This document shows, one piece after another, positions 1 through 10,596 of a DNA stretch of 64,000 nucleotides. Source of the stretch: Streptococcus mitis 17/34 (GTDB lineage Bacteria; Bacillota; Bacilli; Lactobacillales; Streptococcaceae); NCBI GenBank assembly GCA_000430305.1, contig ASZZ01000008.1, positions 16,458 through 80,457 of the forward strand, read 5' to 3'. The position numbers were made by a program, and so were the translations under genes. The first letter of the stretch is position 1, and each line of letters opens with the position of its first letter. The notes below the pieces were generated by a model. That model was not told the DNA's origin. It saw only the letters and a program-made list of their open reading frames with translations, and searched no databases.

Positions 1-99
1 AATACTAGGAAATTCTTAGATGATAGTATTTACAGTGGTATTTTCTCTGTAGATAGACCTGACGAAATGGTTAAAGCTATAAAGAGTTTGGAAAACTAG
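1..99 (+). CDS. C-terminal end of a glycosyltransferase (partial; Gtf3/Nss position)
   Basis: An open frame enters the window at base 1 and stops with TAG at 97-99, giving 32 residues that end in [15 protein letters not shown]. The fragment is too short for a firm family call. In streptococcal accessory Sec loci the gene just before secY2 is usually a glycosyltransferase (Gtf3/Nss or a Gly protein) that extends the O-glycans on the serine-rich-repeat adhesin. The final acidic/helical segment fits the C-terminus of such an enzyme. The identity is inferred from position; only the partial frame is seen. Confidence 0.5.
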   Translation, partial: NTRKFLDDSIYSGIFSVDRPDEMVKAIKSLEN

Positions 100-164
100 T
101 CTTAAGTCAAGTACAAATTTTAACTATAGTGAAATTCAAACTAAGATTTAATAAGGAGTATTTC

Positions 165-1382
165 GTGAAAAAAATTTATTCATCAATAGCAGTAAAAAAG
201 GGATTGATAACTTTATTTCTGCTGTTTATCTATGTATTGGGAAGCCGACTTACTCTTCCTTTTGTTGATTTGAACAGTAGAGACTTTCTAGGTGGTTCAA
301 CGGCATATTTGGCGTTTTCAACCGCACTACTAGGAGGGAATCTGAGAAGTTTGTCTCTGTTTTCTATAGGATTATCACCATGGATGTCGTCAATGATTCT
401 ATGGCAACTACTCTCTTTTTCTAAGAAATTGAATATTTCTTCAGGGGCAGTAGAAGTTCAAGATAGAAGAAAGATGTATTTAACACTAGTCATCGCTTTG
501 ATTCAATCTTTAGCGCTCTCATTGAATTTACCGATACAACATCTTTATTCCTCCTTATTAGTGATCATAATGAATACTCTGTTATTAATAGCTGGCTCCT
601 TCTTTCTCATATGGTTATCAGATTTAAATGCTCAACTTGGAGTAGGTGGTTCTGTAGTTATTTTACTAGCTAGTATTATTTTAAATATTCCACAAGATAT
701 TATAAATACATTTCAGCTTGTTCGAATTTCTATGGGTGTAATGTTACTTATTGTATTGAGTAGTATTGTATTAATTTATATGATGGTACTTATGTATAGA
801 GCGCGTTATCGTATACCAGTTCATAAGATTGGTTTACGTAGTCGATTTAAGCGCTATTCTTATTTGGAAATAATGTTAAATCCAGCTGGTGGTATGCCTT
901 TTATGTATGTAATGAGTTTTTTAAGTTTACCTACCTATATCTTTTTATTGTTACAGACTCTTTTTCCGAAGTCATCAGTTTTCTCTGAACTATCGGCTCA
1001 ATATGGAGTCGGAAAACCATTATGGATTTATTCATATATTGCCATGATTTTTTTATTTAGTATTGCCTTTGCTTTTGTCAATATGAGTGGAGACCAAATC
1101 TCAGATCGGATGAAGAAATCTGGAGAGTATATCTATGGAGTTTACCCAGGAGAGGAAACAAGTCATTTTATTAATCGATTAGTGTTGCGCTTTTCGATCA
1201 TAGGAGGAATCTTTAATGTTTTGATGGCAGGTACTCCAATGTTATTTGTTTTATCTGATGAAAATTTATTGAGGATTGCTATGATTCCAGGTTTATTTAT
1301 GATGTTCGGAGGTATGATTTTTACAATTAAAGATGAAATGAAAGCTCTGAGATTAAATGAAACTTATAAACCCTTGATTTAG
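165..1382 (+). CDS. secY2: Accessory Sec translocase channel SecY2
   Basis: SecY2 is the membrane channel of the accessory Sec system, which exports glycosylated serine-rich-repeat adhesins. The 405-residue protein is strongly hydrophobic, with about ten membrane segments, and matches the usual SecY2 length (shorter than housekeeping SecY). I chose the GTG at 165 because AAGGAG at 153-158 lies six bases upstream; the GTG at 129 has no comparable site. The next gene, asp1, begins nine bases after the stop with its own AGGAGG, so the genes form one operon. The order secY2-asp1-asp2-asp3-secA2-gtfA-gtfB-asp4-asp5 is the S. gordonii/pneumoniae type. Confidence 0.95.
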   Translation: MKKIYSSIAVKKGLITLFLLFIYVLGSRLTLPFVDLNSRDFLGGSTAYLAFSTALLGGNLRSLSLFSIGLSPWMSSMILWQLLSFSKKLNISSGAVEVQDRRKMYLTLVIALIQSLALSLNLPIQHLYSSLLVIIMNTLLLIAGSFFLIWLSDLNAQLGVGGSVVILLASIILNIPQDIINTFQLVRISMGVMLLIVLSSIVLIYMMVLMYRARYRIPVHKIGLRSRFKRYSYLEIMLNPAGGMPFMYVMSFLSLPTYIFLLLQTLFPKSSVFSELSAQYGVGKPLWIYSYIAMIFLFSIAFAFVNMSGDQISDRMKKSGEYIYGVYPGEETSHFINRLVLRFSIIGGIFNVLMAGTPMLFVLSDENLLRIAMIPGLFMMFGGMIFTIKDEMKALRLNETYKPLI

Positions 1383-1391
1383 GAGGTTTTT

Positions 1392-2972
1392 ATGTATTAT
1401 TTTATACCAGCTTGGTATGGTTCAAACCGCCAATGGCACGCTGATTTGACTCCATGGTATTATTCTCACTTTAAGCTTGAATTTGATGATACATTCAATC
1501 AAATTAGGCTTTTTCAAAGACAAGGGATACCGTCTCGACTACTAGTATTAGCCTATCAGCCACATTTGCGTTACTTTTTACATAGACATGGTGTATTAGA
1601 GACAGAAGTCTATTCTATCTTTGATGACATGCAAGATTTGCAAGACCCCCACACTCAGGTTCTCAATATAAGAGATATAGAGTGGGATAGTGATTGTCAA
1701 TTTCTTTATAGTCCTTTTGCGATAGTGGTTCAAAAAAATGGTAAAAAGTATGCAAAGGTGGAGCATGGAGTAGAAGGATTTATCAGTGATATCCAATACT
1801 TTGATAAGAATGGCCAGATAAGTCAGCACTATATTATGGATGACCGTGGTTTTGTATCAAGTGTTATTTATTTCGAAGATGGACAGCCTACCTATCAGGA
1901 CTATTTGAATCCTAAGGGGATTTGGAGATTTAGAGAGTATTTAAACGAGGGAGGCCGAGTAGAGGTAAATCCAATATTTGGCTATCAATTTAAACATCTT
2001 CACTACGCTGATATGAGTCAATTGGTTGCAGAGTTTTTTGATAAATATATTCAAAAGAAACAAAAAAAACAGGATATTTTCATTATCCCTTCTCATCCCC
2101 ATCATGACCAATTTATCTTCAGTTGCCTACCAAGTGAAACTGCTAAAATATTGAGTCTTTTCATTAATCGGAATGCTCAAGCTAGTTTTAAAGACTTAGC
2201 TCTATCATTTGATCAGGCAGATATAGTCTTAGTAGATAGAGAAGATAGTTTACAACTCTTGCAGGAACTATATCCTACTCTATCGGATAAATTTCATCAT
2301 CTTTCTCCTTTTGATACGCGTTTACGACTGGGAAGAAGTCAGACTAGAAAAGAATCGATTATTTATTATCAATTAGATTTTTCTGAAGGAATTGATAGAC
2401 AAGCCTTATTTCAGGTCTTATCATTCATTGCTGAAACAAAAAATACAGAAGTTATTTTTGGTGCCTTTTCTGCTAGTCAGCAACAAATGGAAGAGGTAGA
2501 ATCACTTGTCAATGAAATCATTCAGGAACAAATCCATACTGATAGTTTAAAAAAAGGAATAGATTACGGTGAGGCAGAAAATCCTTTAGAAGAAAATCAA
2601 GAGCAGGAACTACGTTTTCAATTTGTCAATATGAATGACGAGTTGGATCTGATTAAGACACTAGAGTTTGTTCGCTTGATTGTGGATTTGAATAAACAAC
2701 CCCACCTCTATACCCAAATAGCAGGTATTAGTGCGGGAATTCCTCAGATTAATCGGGTTGAAACCGTCTATGTGGAACACTTGAAAAATGGTTATCTGAT
2801 TTCAGATGTGACAGAATTTTCCAAGGCTACACATTACTATACGGATAAACTAAAAGAGTGGAATCAAGCTCTAGTATATTCTATTGATAAGATCAAAGAA
2901 CATACTGGCCAACGTTTCTTAGATAAATTGCATCACTGGATTGAGGAGGTTACTGATGTCAAAGGACTATAA
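1392..2972 (+). CDS. asp1: Accessory Sec system protein Asp1
   Basis: Asp1 is a cytosolic accessory Sec protein that works with Asp2 and Asp3 in adhesin modification and hand-off to SecA2/SecY2. In the known structure it resembles a GT-B glycosyltransferase fold without clear catalytic function. The protein is 526 residues, the normal length, and opens with the family-typical MYYFIPAWYGSNRQWH. A strong AGGAGG ribosome site at 1381-1386 decides the start. The end overlaps asp2 by 17 bases, so translation is probably coupled. Confidence 0.95.
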   Translation: MYYFIPAWYGSNRQWHADLTPWYYSHFKLEFDDTFNQIRLFQRQGIPSRLLVLAYQPHLRYFLHRHGVLETEVYSIFDDMQDLQDPHTQVLNIRDIEWDSDCQFLYSPFAIVVQKNGKKYAKVEHGVEGFISDIQYFDKNGQISQHYIMDDRGFVSSVIYFEDGQPTYQDYLNPKGIWRFREYLNEGGRVEVNPIFGYQFKHLHYADMSQLVAEFFDKYIQKKQKKQDIFIIPSHPHHDQFIFSCLPSETAKILSLFINRNAQASFKDLALSFDQADIVLVDREDSLQLLQELYPTLSDKFHHLSPFDTRLRLGRSQTRKESIIYYQLDFSEGIDRQALFQVLSFIAETKNTEVIFGAFSASQQQMEEVESLVNEIIQEQIHTDSLKKGIDYGEAENPLEENQEQELRFQFVNMNDELDLIKTLEFVRLIVDLNKQPHLYTQIAGISAGIPQINRVETVYVEHLKNGYLISDVTEFSKATHYYTDKLKEWNQALVYSIDKIKEHTGQRFLDKLHHWIEEVTDVKGL

Positions 2973-4491
2973 AATCCTACAGATAGGGATTGATAATTGG
3001 GCTCATCATTACGATATTCCTGAAAATATGGATTGGTACTATTTCTGCCCCAACTCACCGCTAGCCCTTCGTAAAATGATGGAAATGGATAGCATCACAA
3101 ATTTTCATGCAATTTTGATAGAAGATGGTCAATATATAAGAGATTTATTGCCTTTTGTGCACCATATCGAACCCTATACTCTACTTTATAGCCAAGATTT
3201 TCAAACGACAGATTTGGGCATTCTTGATTGCTTAAAAAAGCGGTGTGCTCAGGCTATAGACTTCTCAGATCCTCAGCAATTAGTCAATGATTTGTCCACT
3301 TCTCTCTTTGGTGGAGGTTACGGTGATAAACTATTTCCATCTGGTATCCAAATTCATCCCTCCTTTAAAGGTTCTATTTCTTATCAAGGATTTGAACACG
3401 TGACTCTAGAAGGGAATTTTGGAGAGGATTTCCAACAACTAGCTTACTGGTCCTATAATTTTATGGTCGATAAAAACTTACCCATAGAACTATGGTTAGA
3501 GTACAAAAAACAAGGAAATTTTGAGTTTAGGTTGGTGATTCGCAAGATATGGAATGGTTCAGTGGATGAATTTTTTGAAGAGGAAGTTTATTCAGAAGCT
3601 GATTTAGAAAAATCTATTATTATGAATAGTAAAGATAGTAATTACTTGTTATTTATATCAATTGAGGCATGTGGGAATGGGAAACTCCAGTTAGGGAATC
3701 TTCACCAACGTTGGAGCCGAAAACAGTTTGGGAAATTTGTCCTTGGTGGTAACATATTACATGACGAAAATCGAGATGAAATTAATTACTTTTTCCATCC
3801 AGGTGATTTTAAGCCACCTTTAGCTGTTTACTTTTCAGGTTTTCGTCCAGCTGAGGGATTTGAAGGATATTTTATGATGAAAAATTTAGGATGTCCATTT
3901 CTTCTATTTTCGGATCCTCGTCTTGTGGGTGGAGCCTTTTACTTAGGTAGTGAAGGATTAGAGAATAAGATTAAGGAAACCATTCAATATTATTTGGATT
4001 ATCTTGGTTTGACATCTAAAGATTTAATTTTATCAGGCTTATCAATGGGAACTTTTCCATCGCTCTACTATGGAGCCACTTTTGAACCGCGTGCAGTTAT
4101 TGTCGGGAAGCCACTAGCTAACATTGGGACTATTGCAAGACGAGGACGTTTAGAGGCACCAGGAGTATTTAATACAGGATTTGATGTACTGAGACATCAG
4201 ACGGGCGGAGTTAGTCCCCAGCATATGGAAGATCTGGATCAAACTTTTTGGCATGCTTTTAAAAAGGCTGATTTCACCCAGACAATTTTTGGTTTGTCCT
4301 ATATGAAGGATGAAGATATGGACAGCAAGGCCTACGATCAGTTAGTAGAACATCTTTGCCATACAGGGGCTAAGATTTTGTCTAAAGGTACAGATGGACG
4401 ACATAATGATGATACAGATACCAATGTTGCTTGGTTTCTACATTTTTACCGTATGATTTTGAAATCAGATTTTGGAAGGTTGGACAAATGA
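2956..4491 (+). CDS. asp2: Accessory Sec protein Asp2, SRR glycoprotein O-acetyltransferase
   Basis: Asp2 is required for accessory Sec export and in S. gordonii also O-acetylates GlcNAc on the adhesin. The 511-residue protein carries an alpha/beta-hydrolase-like C-terminal half with the nucleophile motif GLSMG (SGLSMGTFPS) and a late His in DGRHNDDTD, fitting the family Ser-His arrangement. I start at ATG 2956, preceded by GAGGAGG at 2943-2949; an in-frame TTG at 2941 is unlikely. It overlaps asp1 by 17 bases, and its TGA overlaps the asp3 ATG. Confidence 0.95.
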   Translation: MSKDYKILQIGIDNWAHHYDIPENMDWYYFCPNSPLALRKMMEMDSITNFHAILIEDGQYIRDLLPFVHHIEPYTLLYSQDFQTTDLGILDCLKKRCAQAIDFSDPQQLVNDLSTSLFGGGYGDKLFPSGIQIHPSFKGSISYQGFEHVTLEGNFGEDFQQLAYWSYNFMVDKNLPIELWLEYKKQGNFEFRLVIRKIWNGSVDEFFEEEVYSEADLEKSIIMNSKDSNYLLFISIEACGNGKLQLGNLHQRWSRKQFGKFVLGGNILHDENRDEINYFFHPGDFKPPLAVYFSGFRPAEGFEGYFMMKNLGCPFLLFSDPRLVGGAFYLGSEGLENKIKETIQYYLDYLGLTSKDLILSGLSMGTFPSLYYGATFEPRAVIVGKPLANIGTIARRGRLEAPGVFNTGFDVLRHQTGGVSPQHMEDLDQTFWHAFKKADFTQTIFGLSYMKDEDMDSKAYDQLVEHLCHTGAKILSKGTDGRHNDDTDTNVAWFLHFYRMILKSDFGRLDK

Positions 4492-4927
4492 TTATCAATC
4501 AGAGAACAGACATTAAGTGGGGAGAAGTAGGGGGACATTTATGTATGGTAGTAAGGTAACCTATTATGAAGACAAACATATTAGTCTATCTAATCCCTTG
4601 GTGCCATCAGGAGAAATCTTAAAAACTTGGTTCTCAAGTGTGAACTATCAAGCCGTTAGAACTCAGCTCAGTCTTCCCTTACTTAAAAGAAAACAGGATT
4701 ATCAATTATGCATGAATTTTGAATGCCATCCTACAAATGGAGTCTATACAAAGATTGTATTTTTTGATAGATACGGGGACGTGATTGAAGAGAAGATTGA
4801 AAAAATGAAAGTTTTTGATTTTACTTATCCAGCAGATACCTATACCTATCAAGTTTCCCTTCTAAGTGCTGGATTTGAGTCTTTAGACTTCTATTCTTTT
4901 TCTATTGAGGAGATGAATCGTGTTTAA
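4488..4927 (+). pseudogene. asp3: Accessory Sec protein Asp3, apparent 2-nt frameshift
   Basis: Asp3 is a small partner of Asp1/Asp2 that binds SecA2 and unglycosylated adhesin domains. The natural start is ATG 4488, overlapping the asp2 stop. That frame reads MIINQRTDIKWGEVGGHL and then stops at TAA 4557. The rest of Asp3 (YGSKVTYYEDKHISLS onward) continues in another frame to 4927. The two halves join smoothly if two bases (TG or GT) within 4541-4545 are removed, giving about 145 residues. The site is a short TATGTATG repeat, so slippage or a read error are both possible. If real, Asp3 would be lost unless translation restarts at ATG 4541. Confidence 0.8.
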
Positions 4928-7280
4928 AGATTTTCAACTTAGAAAAGTCAAAAGGATTTTAAGAAAGATTAATGCCCTTAAAGGAAAGATGGAGTCCCTA
5001 TCAGACCAGGAACTAGCGGCAAAAACAGTGGAGTTTCGTCAACGTCTTGCTGAGGGGGAAACCATTGACGACCTCTTGGTAGAAGCTTTTGCAGTTGTTC
5101 GTGAAGCGGACAAACGCGTATTGGGCATGTTTCCCTATGATGTCCAAGTCATGGGAGGAATTGTTATCCATCAGGGAAATGTCGCTGAGATGAATACTGG
5201 TGAGGGGAAAACCTTGACAGCCACTATGCCTGTTTATCTCAATGCCCTGACAGGTAAAGGTACCATGCTGATTACCACTAATGACTATCTAGCTAAACGT
5301 GATGCTGAAGAGATGGGACAAGTGTATCGCTTCTTAGGATTGACAATTGGGGTACCTTTAACAGATGATCCAAAAGAGGAATTGACGCCAGAAGAGAAAA
5401 AAAGAATTTATGCATCAGATATCATTTATACAACTAATAGCAATTTAGGTTTTGATTATTTAAATGATAATCTGGCCTCAAATGAGGAAGGGAAATTTTT
5501 ACGTCCCTTTGATTACGTTATTATTGACGAGATTGATGATATCCTATTGGACAGCGCTCAGACACCACTTATCATTGCAGGAGCCCCGCGTGTTCAGTCT
5601 AATCACTACGGTATTATTGATACGCTGGTAACGACTTTGGTAGAGGGGGAGGACTATATCTTTAAAGAGGAAAAGGATGAGGTTTGGCTCACTACCAAGG
5701 GGGCTAAGGCTGCTGAAAGCTTCTTAGGCATAGATCATTTTTACAAGGAAGAACATGCTGTTTTTGCTCGCCATTTAGTGTATGCGATTCGAGCCCATAA
5801 ACTCTTTACAAAAGACAAAGACTATGTCATTCGAGGGGATGAAATGGTACTAGTAGATAAGGGAACAGGGCGTCTAATGGAGATGACCAAACTACAGGGA
5901 GGCCTCCATCAGGCCATTGAAGCTAAGGAACATGTCAAATTATCTCCAGAAACGAGGGCCATGGCTTCCATCACCTATCAGAGTCTTTTTAAAATGTTTA
6001 ATAAGATATCTGGTATGACAGGGACAGGTAAGGTCGCGGAAAAAGAGTTTATTGAAACCTACAATATGTCTGTAGTGCGCATTCCAACCAATCGTCCTAG
6101 ACAACGGATTGACTATCCAGATAATCTCTATATCACTTTACCTGAAAAAGTGTATGCATCCTTGGAGTACATCAAGGAATACCATGCTAAGGGAAATCCC
6201 TTACTCGTTTTTGTAGGTTCAGTTGAAATGTCTCAGCTTTATTCATCACTCTTGCTCCGTGAAGGGATTGCACATAACGTTCTCAATGCCAATAATGCGG
6301 CGCGTGAGGCCCAAATCATCGCAGAATCAGGTCAGATGGGAGCTGTAACAGTGGCAACCTCTATGGCAGGACGTGGGACAGATATCAAGCTTGGTAAAGG
6401 AGTTGCAGAACTTGGTGGCTTGATTGTTATTGGGACTGAGAGGATGGAAAGTCAGCGGATTGACTTGCAAATTCGTGGACGCTCTGGTCGTCAGGGAGAT
6501 CCTGGGATGAGTAAGTTCTTTGTATCCTTAGAGGACGATGTTATTAAGAAATTTGGTCCTTCTTGGGTTCATAAAAAATATAAAGATTATCAGGTTCAAG
6601 ATATGACTCAACCAGAAGTATTGAAAGGTCGTAAATACCGAAGGCTAGTCGAAAAGGCTCAGCATGCTAGTGATAGTGCTGGACGTTCGGCACGTCGTCA
6701 GACTCTAGAATATGCTGAAAGTATGAATATTCAACGGGATATGATTTACAAGGAGCGTAATCGTCTAATAGATGGTTCTCGTGACTTAGAGGATGTTGTG
6801 GAAGAAATAATTGCTAGTTACATAGATCAAGTGACTTCTTCAGAATATGAAAGCCGAGAGTTACTCTTCCACTTTATTGTGACCAATATTAGTTTTCATA
6901 TTAAAGAGGTTCCAGATTATATAGATGTAACTGATAAAACTGCAGTTCGTAGTTTTATGAAGCAGGTGATTGATAAAGAACTTTCTGAAAAGAAAGAATT
7001 GCTCGATCAACATGGTTTATATGAACAGTTTTTACGACTTTCTATGCTCAAGGCTATTGATGACAACTGGGTAGAGCAGGTAGACTATCTACAACAGTTA
7101 ACTATGGCAATAGGTGGACAACCAGCTGCTCAGAAAAATCCTATTGTAGAATACTATCAAGAAGCTTATGCGGGCTTTGAAGCTATGAAAGAACAAATCC
7201 GTGCGGATATGGTGCGTAATCTCCTGATGGGCTTAGTCGAAGTCACTCTTAAGGGTGAGATTATGACTCATTTCCCATAA
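4920..7280 (+). CDS. secA2: Accessory Sec ATPase SecA2
   Basis: SecA2 is the cytosolic motor ATPase that drives serine-rich-repeat adhesins through SecY2. The 786-residue protein has the SecA Walker A region [10 protein letters not shown], the DEAD-like DEIDDIL, the preprotein-binding and helical scaffold regions, and helicase motif VI-like [13 protein letters not shown]. It is shorter than housekeeping SecA and lacks the C-terminal zinc-binding tail, as usual for this SecA2 class. The start is GTG 4920 ([14 protein letters not shown]), overlapping the asp3 end by eight bases. Confidence 0.96.
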   Translation: MFKDFQLRKVKRILRKINALKGKMESLSDQELAAKTVEFRQRLAEGETIDDLLVEAFAVVREADKRVLGMFPYDVQVMGGIVIHQGNVAEMNTGEGKTLTATMPVYLNALTGKGTMLITTNDYLAKRDAEEMGQVYRFLGLTIGVPLTDDPKEELTPEEKKRIYASDIIYTTNSNLGFDYLNDNLASNEEGKFLRPFDYVIIDEIDDILLDSAQTPLIIAGAPRVQSNHYGIIDTLVTTLVEGEDYIFKEEKDEVWLTTKGAKAAESFLGIDHFYKEEHAVFARHLVYAIRAHKLFTKDKDYVIRGDEMVLVDKGTGRLMEMTKLQGGLHQAIEAKEHVKLSPETRAMASITYQSLFKMFNKISGMTGTGKVAEKEFIETYNMSVVRIPTNRPRQRIDYPDNLYITLPEKVYASLEYIKEYHAKGNPLLVFVGSVEMSQLYSSLLLREGIAHNVLNANNAAREAQIIAESGQMGAVTVATSMAGRGTDIKLGKGVAELGGLIVIGTERMESQRIDLQIRGRSGRQGDPGMSKFFVSLEDDVIKKFGPSWVHKKYKDYQVQDMTQPEVLKGRKYRRLVEKAQHASDSAGRSARRQTLEYAESMNIQRDMIYKERNRLIDGSRDLEDVVEEIIASYIDQVTSSEYESRELLFHFIVTNISFHIKEVPDYIDVTDKTAVRSFMKQVIDKELSEKKELLDQHGLYEQFLRLSMLKAIDDNWVEQVDYLQQLTMAIGGQPAAQKNPIVEYYQEAYAGFEAMKEQIRADMVRNLLMGLVEVTLKGEIMTHFP

Positions 7281-7292
7281 AAAGAGGAAAAT

Positions 7293-8804
7293 ATGACAAT
7301 TTATAATATAAATTTAGGAATTGGTTGGGCTAGTAGCGGTGTTGAATACGCCCAAGCCTACCGTGCTGGTGTTTTTCGGAAATTAAATCTGTCCTCTAAG
7401 TTTATCTTTACAGATATGATTTTAGCCGATAATATTCAGCACTTAACAGCTAATATTGGTTTTGATGATGATCAAGTGATTTGGCTTTATAATCATTTTA
7501 CAGACATCAAGATTGCACCGACTAGCGTGACAGTGGATGATGTCTTGGCTTACTTTGGTGGCATTGAAAGTCGTAGAGAAAAGAATGGCAAGGTTTTACG
7601 TGTCTTCTTTTCTGATCAAGATAAGTTTGTTACCTGTTATTTGGTGGATGAGCATAAGGACTTGGTTCAACATGCAGAGTATGTTTTTAAAGGAAAATTG
7701 ATTCGAAAGGATTACTTTTCTTATACGCGTTATTGTAGCGAATACTTTGCTCCCAAGGACAATGTTGCAGTCCTATACCAAAGAACTTTCTATAATGAAG
7801 ACGGAACTCCAGCCTATGATATCTTGATGAATCAAGGGAAGGAAGAAGTTTATCGTTTCGAGGACAAGATTGTCTATGGGAAGCAAGCCTTTATGCGTGC
7901 CTTTATGAAATCCTTGAATTTGAACAAGTCTGATTTGGTCATTCTTGATAGAGAGACAGGCATTGGACAGGTTGTTTTTGAGGAAGCACAGGTAGCGCAT
8001 TTAGCGGTAGTTGTTCATGCGGAGCATTATAGTGAAAATGCTACAAACGAGGATTACATCCTTTGGAATAACTATTACGACTACCAGTTTACCAATGCAG
8101 ATAAGGTTGATTTCTTTATCGTATCAACTGATAGACAGAGAGAAGTTCTGCAAGAGCAATTTGCCAAATATACTCAGCACCAACCAAAGATTGTTACCAT
8201 TCCTGTAGGAAGTATTGATGCTTTAACTGAGTTAAGTCAAGGACGTAAGCCATTTTCTTTGATTACGGCTTCGCGTCTTGCCAAAGAAAAACATATTGAT
8301 TGGTTGGTCAAGGCGGTTATCGAGGCTCGTAAGGAAATCCCTGAATTAACCTTTGATATTTATGGTAGCGGTGGAGAAGATTCTCTGCTTAGAGACATTA
8401 TTGCAAATCATCAGGCTGAGAATTATATCCAGCTCAAGGGGCATGCGGAACTTTCACAGATTTATAGCCAGTATGAGGTTTACTTGACTGCTTCAACCAG
8501 TGAAGGTTTTGGTTTGACCTTGATGGAAGCTATTGGCTCAGGTCTGCCCCTAATCGGTTTTGATGTACCTTATGGCAATCAGACCTTTATAGAAGATGGA
8601 AAAAATGGTTATTTGATTCCAAGTTCATCAGACCACGTAGAAGACCAAATCAAGCAAGCTTACGCAGCTAAGATTTGTCAATTGTATCAAGAAAATCGTT
8701 TGGAAGCTATGCGTGCCCATTCTTACCAGATTGCAGAAGGCTTCTTAACCGAAGAAATTTTAGAAAAGTGGAAAAAAACAGTAGAGGAGGTGCTCCATGA
8801 TTGA
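7293..8804 (+). CDS. gtfA: Accessory Sec glycosyltransferase GtfA (O-GlcNAc transferase)
   Basis: GtfA is the catalytic subunit that adds the first N-acetylglucosamine to Ser/Thr of the adhesin, using UDP-GlcNAc in the cytoplasm together with GtfB. The 503-residue protein has the N-terminal DUF1975-type region and a GT-B C-terminal glycosyltransferase family 1/4 domain with the catalytic-site signature TSEGFGLTLMEAIGSG. Start ATG 7293 lies just after AAGAGG. It overlaps gtfB by eight bases, which suggests stoichiometric translation of the GtfA-GtfB complex. Confidence 0.95.
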   Translation: MTIYNINLGIGWASSGVEYAQAYRAGVFRKLNLSSKFIFTDMILADNIQHLTANIGFDDDQVIWLYNHFTDIKIAPTSVTVDDVLAYFGGIESRREKNGKVLRVFFSDQDKFVTCYLVDEHKDLVQHAEYVFKGKLIRKDYFSYTRYCSEYFAPKDNVAVLYQRTFYNEDGTPAYDILMNQGKEEVYRFEDKIVYGKQAFMRAFMKSLNLNKSDLVILDRETGIGQVVFEEAQVAHLAVVVHAEHYSENATNEDYILWNNYYDYQFTNADKVDFFIVSTDRQREVLQEQFAKYTQHQPKIVTIPVGSIDALTELSQGRKPFSLITASRLAKEKHIDWLVKAVIEARKEIPELTFDIYGSGGEDSLLRDIIANHQAENYIQLKGHAELSQIYSQYEVYLTASTSEGFGLTLMEAIGSGLPLIGFDVPYGNQTFIEDGKNGYLIPSSSDHVEDQIKQAYAAKICQLYQENRLEAMRAHSYQIAEGFLTEEILEKWKKTVEEVLHD

Positions 8805-10134
8805 ACTTTATGATCGTTATAGTCAGGAAAGTCGAGATTTACATGAAAGTCTAGTATCTACTGGTCTTTCTCAACTTGGAGTGGTCATCGATGCAGATGG
8901 TTTTCTGCCTGATGGTCTGGTTTCTCCTTTTACCTATTATCTAGGTTACGAGGATGGAAAACCTCTCTATTTTAACCAAGTTCCTGTTCCAGCTTTTTGG
9001 GAAATTTCAGGAAATAATCAGTCTGCTCGCATTGAAGATATGACACAGGAGAGAGCCGTTATTCATTATGCTGATGGAATGCAGGCTCGCTTGGTTAAAC
9101 AGGTAGACTGGAAAGACCTAGAAGGTCGAGTACGTCAGATTGACCACTACAATCGCTTCGGAGCTTGTTTTGCTACAACGACCTATAGCGCAGATAGCGA
9201 GCCGATTATGACAGTTTACCAAGATGTCAATGATCAACAAGTTTTACTTGAAAACCATGTGACGGGTGATATCTTATTGACTTTGCCTGGTCAATCCATG
9301 CGTTACTTTGCAAATAAGGTTGAATTTCTCACCTTCTTTTTGCAAGATTTGGAAATAGATACAAGTCAGCTTATCTTTAATACTCTAGCGACTCCTTTCT
9401 TGGTTTCCTTCCATCATCCAGACAAATCGGGCTCAGATGTCTTGGTTTGGCAGGAACCTCTCTATGATGCCATTCCAGGCAATATGCAGTTGATTTTGGA
9501 AAATGATGATGTGCGTACTAAGAAGATTATCATTCCTAATAAGGCGACTTATGAGCGCGCTTTAGAGTTGACTGACGAAAAATACCATGATCAGTTTGTG
9601 CACTTGGGTTATCATTACCAGTTCAAACGTGATAATTTCCTAAGACGAGACGCCTTGATCTTGACCAATTCCGATCAAATTGAGCAAGTAGAAGCAATCG
9701 TAGAAGCCTTGCCTGATGTTGCCTTCCGTATTGCAGCAGTGACAGAGATGTCTTCTAAGCTCTTAGATATGCTTCGCTATCCTAATGTGGTCCTTTACCA
9801 GAATGCTAGTCCACAGAAGATTCAGGAGCTCTATCAACTGTCGGATATTTACTTGGATATAAACCACAGTAATGAGCTGCTACAGGCAGTGCGTCAGGCC
9901 TTTGAGCATAATCTCTTGATTCTTGGATTTCATCAGACGGTGCACAATAGACTCTATATCGCTCCAGACCATCTATTTGAAAGTAGTGAAGTTGCTGCTT
10001 TGGTTGAGACCCTTAAACTTTCCCTTTCAGATGTTGAACAAATGCGTCAGGCACTTGGAAAGCAAGGCCAACATGCAAATTATGTTGACTTGGTACGATA
10101 TCAGGAAACCATGCAAACTGTTTTAGGAGGCTAA
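8797..10134 (+). CDS. gtfB: GtfB, chaperone subunit of the adhesin O-GlcNAc transferase
   Basis: GtfB stabilises GtfA and helps it bind partly glycosylated adhesin. The 445-residue protein has the GtfB family layout: an N-terminal DUF1975-like region (GVVIDADGFLPDGLVSPF) and a GT-B-like C-terminal half without the clear donor-site signature seen in GtfA. A GGAGG site overlaps the 3' end of gtfA. The protein has normal length and no sign of damage. Its stop lies directly before asp4. Confidence 0.95.
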   Translation: MIELYDRYSQESRDLHESLVSTGLSQLGVVIDADGFLPDGLVSPFTYYLGYEDGKPLYFNQVPVPAFWEISGNNQSARIEDMTQERAVIHYADGMQARLVKQVDWKDLEGRVRQIDHYNRFGACFATTTYSADSEPIMTVYQDVNDQQVLLENHVTGDILLTLPGQSMRYFANKVEFLTFFLQDLEIDTSQLIFNTLATPFLVSFHHPDKSGSDVLVWQEPLYDAIPGNMQLILENDDVRTKKIIIPNKATYERALELTDEKYHDQFVHLGYHYQFKRDNFLRRDALILTNSDQIEQVEAIVEALPDVAFRIAAVTEMSSKLLDMLRYPNVVLYQNASPQKIQELYQLSDIYLDINHSNELLQAVRQAFEHNLLILGFHQTVHNRLYIAPDHLFESSEVAALVETLKLSLSDVEQMRQALGKQGQHANYVDLVRYQETMQTVLGG

Positions 10135-10135
10135 T

Positions 10136-10315
10136 ATGTCAGAGGAAGATTTGTTTTACAAAGACGTTGAAGGTCGCATGGAAGAGTTGAAACAAAAACC
10201 CATCAAGAAGGAAAAAGAAACCCGAGGGGAAAAGATTAGTAAGACTTTTTCACTCTTACTGGGTTTGATGATTCTGATTGGTTTGCTCTTTACTTTGCTG
10301 GGAATTTTGAGGTAG
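10136..10315 (+). CDS. asp4: Accessory Sec protein Asp4 (SecE-like)
   Basis: A 59-residue protein, MSEEDLFYKDVEG at the start, with a charged cytosolic N-terminal half and one C-terminal membrane segment (SLLLGLMILIGLLFTLLGIL). Size, topology and position match Asp4, a SecE-like partner of SecY2. AGGAGG ends five bases before the ATG, overlapping the end of gtfB. The stop lies four bases before asp5. Confidence 0.92.
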   Translation: MSEEDLFYKDVEGRMEELKQKPIKKEKETRGEKISKTFSLLLGLMILIGLLFTLLGILR

Positions 10316-10319
10316 GCCT

Positions 10320-10544
10320 ATGATTGAAATACTGATTATTTTAGCTATTATCCTATCTCTTGCTTTGATTGTATTGGTGACCATACAACCCCGTCAAAAT
10401 CAACTCTTTTCCATGGATGCCACTAGTAATATTGGTAAACCAAGTTACTGGCAGAGCAACACCTTGGTAAAGGTTCTCACTTTATTAGTGAGTTTGGCCC
10501 TATTCGTTTTACTATTAACCTTTATGGTAATAACTTACAAATAA
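10320..10544 (+). CDS. asp5: Accessory Sec protein Asp5 (SecG-like)
   Basis: A 74-residue protein with two membrane segments separated by a loop (QPRQNQLFSMDATSNIGKPSYWQ), the layout of SecG and of streptococcal Asp5. It should join SecY2 and Asp4 as the small auxiliary subunit of the accessory channel. It is the last gene of the accessory Sec operon and is followed at once by a strong terminator hairpin. Confidence 0.92.
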   Translation: MIEILIILAIILSLALIVLVTIQPRQNQLFSMDATSNIGKPSYWQSNTLVKVLTLLVSLALFVLLLTFMVITYK

Positions 10545-10596
10545 AAGAAAACTTCAGAGATTCACTTTTTGTGATTGCTCTGAAGTTTTCTTTTTT
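10543..10596. terminator. Bidirectional intrinsic terminator after asp5
   Basis: A 17-bp perfect inverted repeat has arms at 10543-10559 and 10578-10594, an 18-base loop, and A-rich/T-rich flanks on both sides. It can therefore end transcripts from the accessory Sec operon (+) and from the convergent ArAE-like gene (-), whose coding end at 10595 touches it. Confidence 0.85.
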
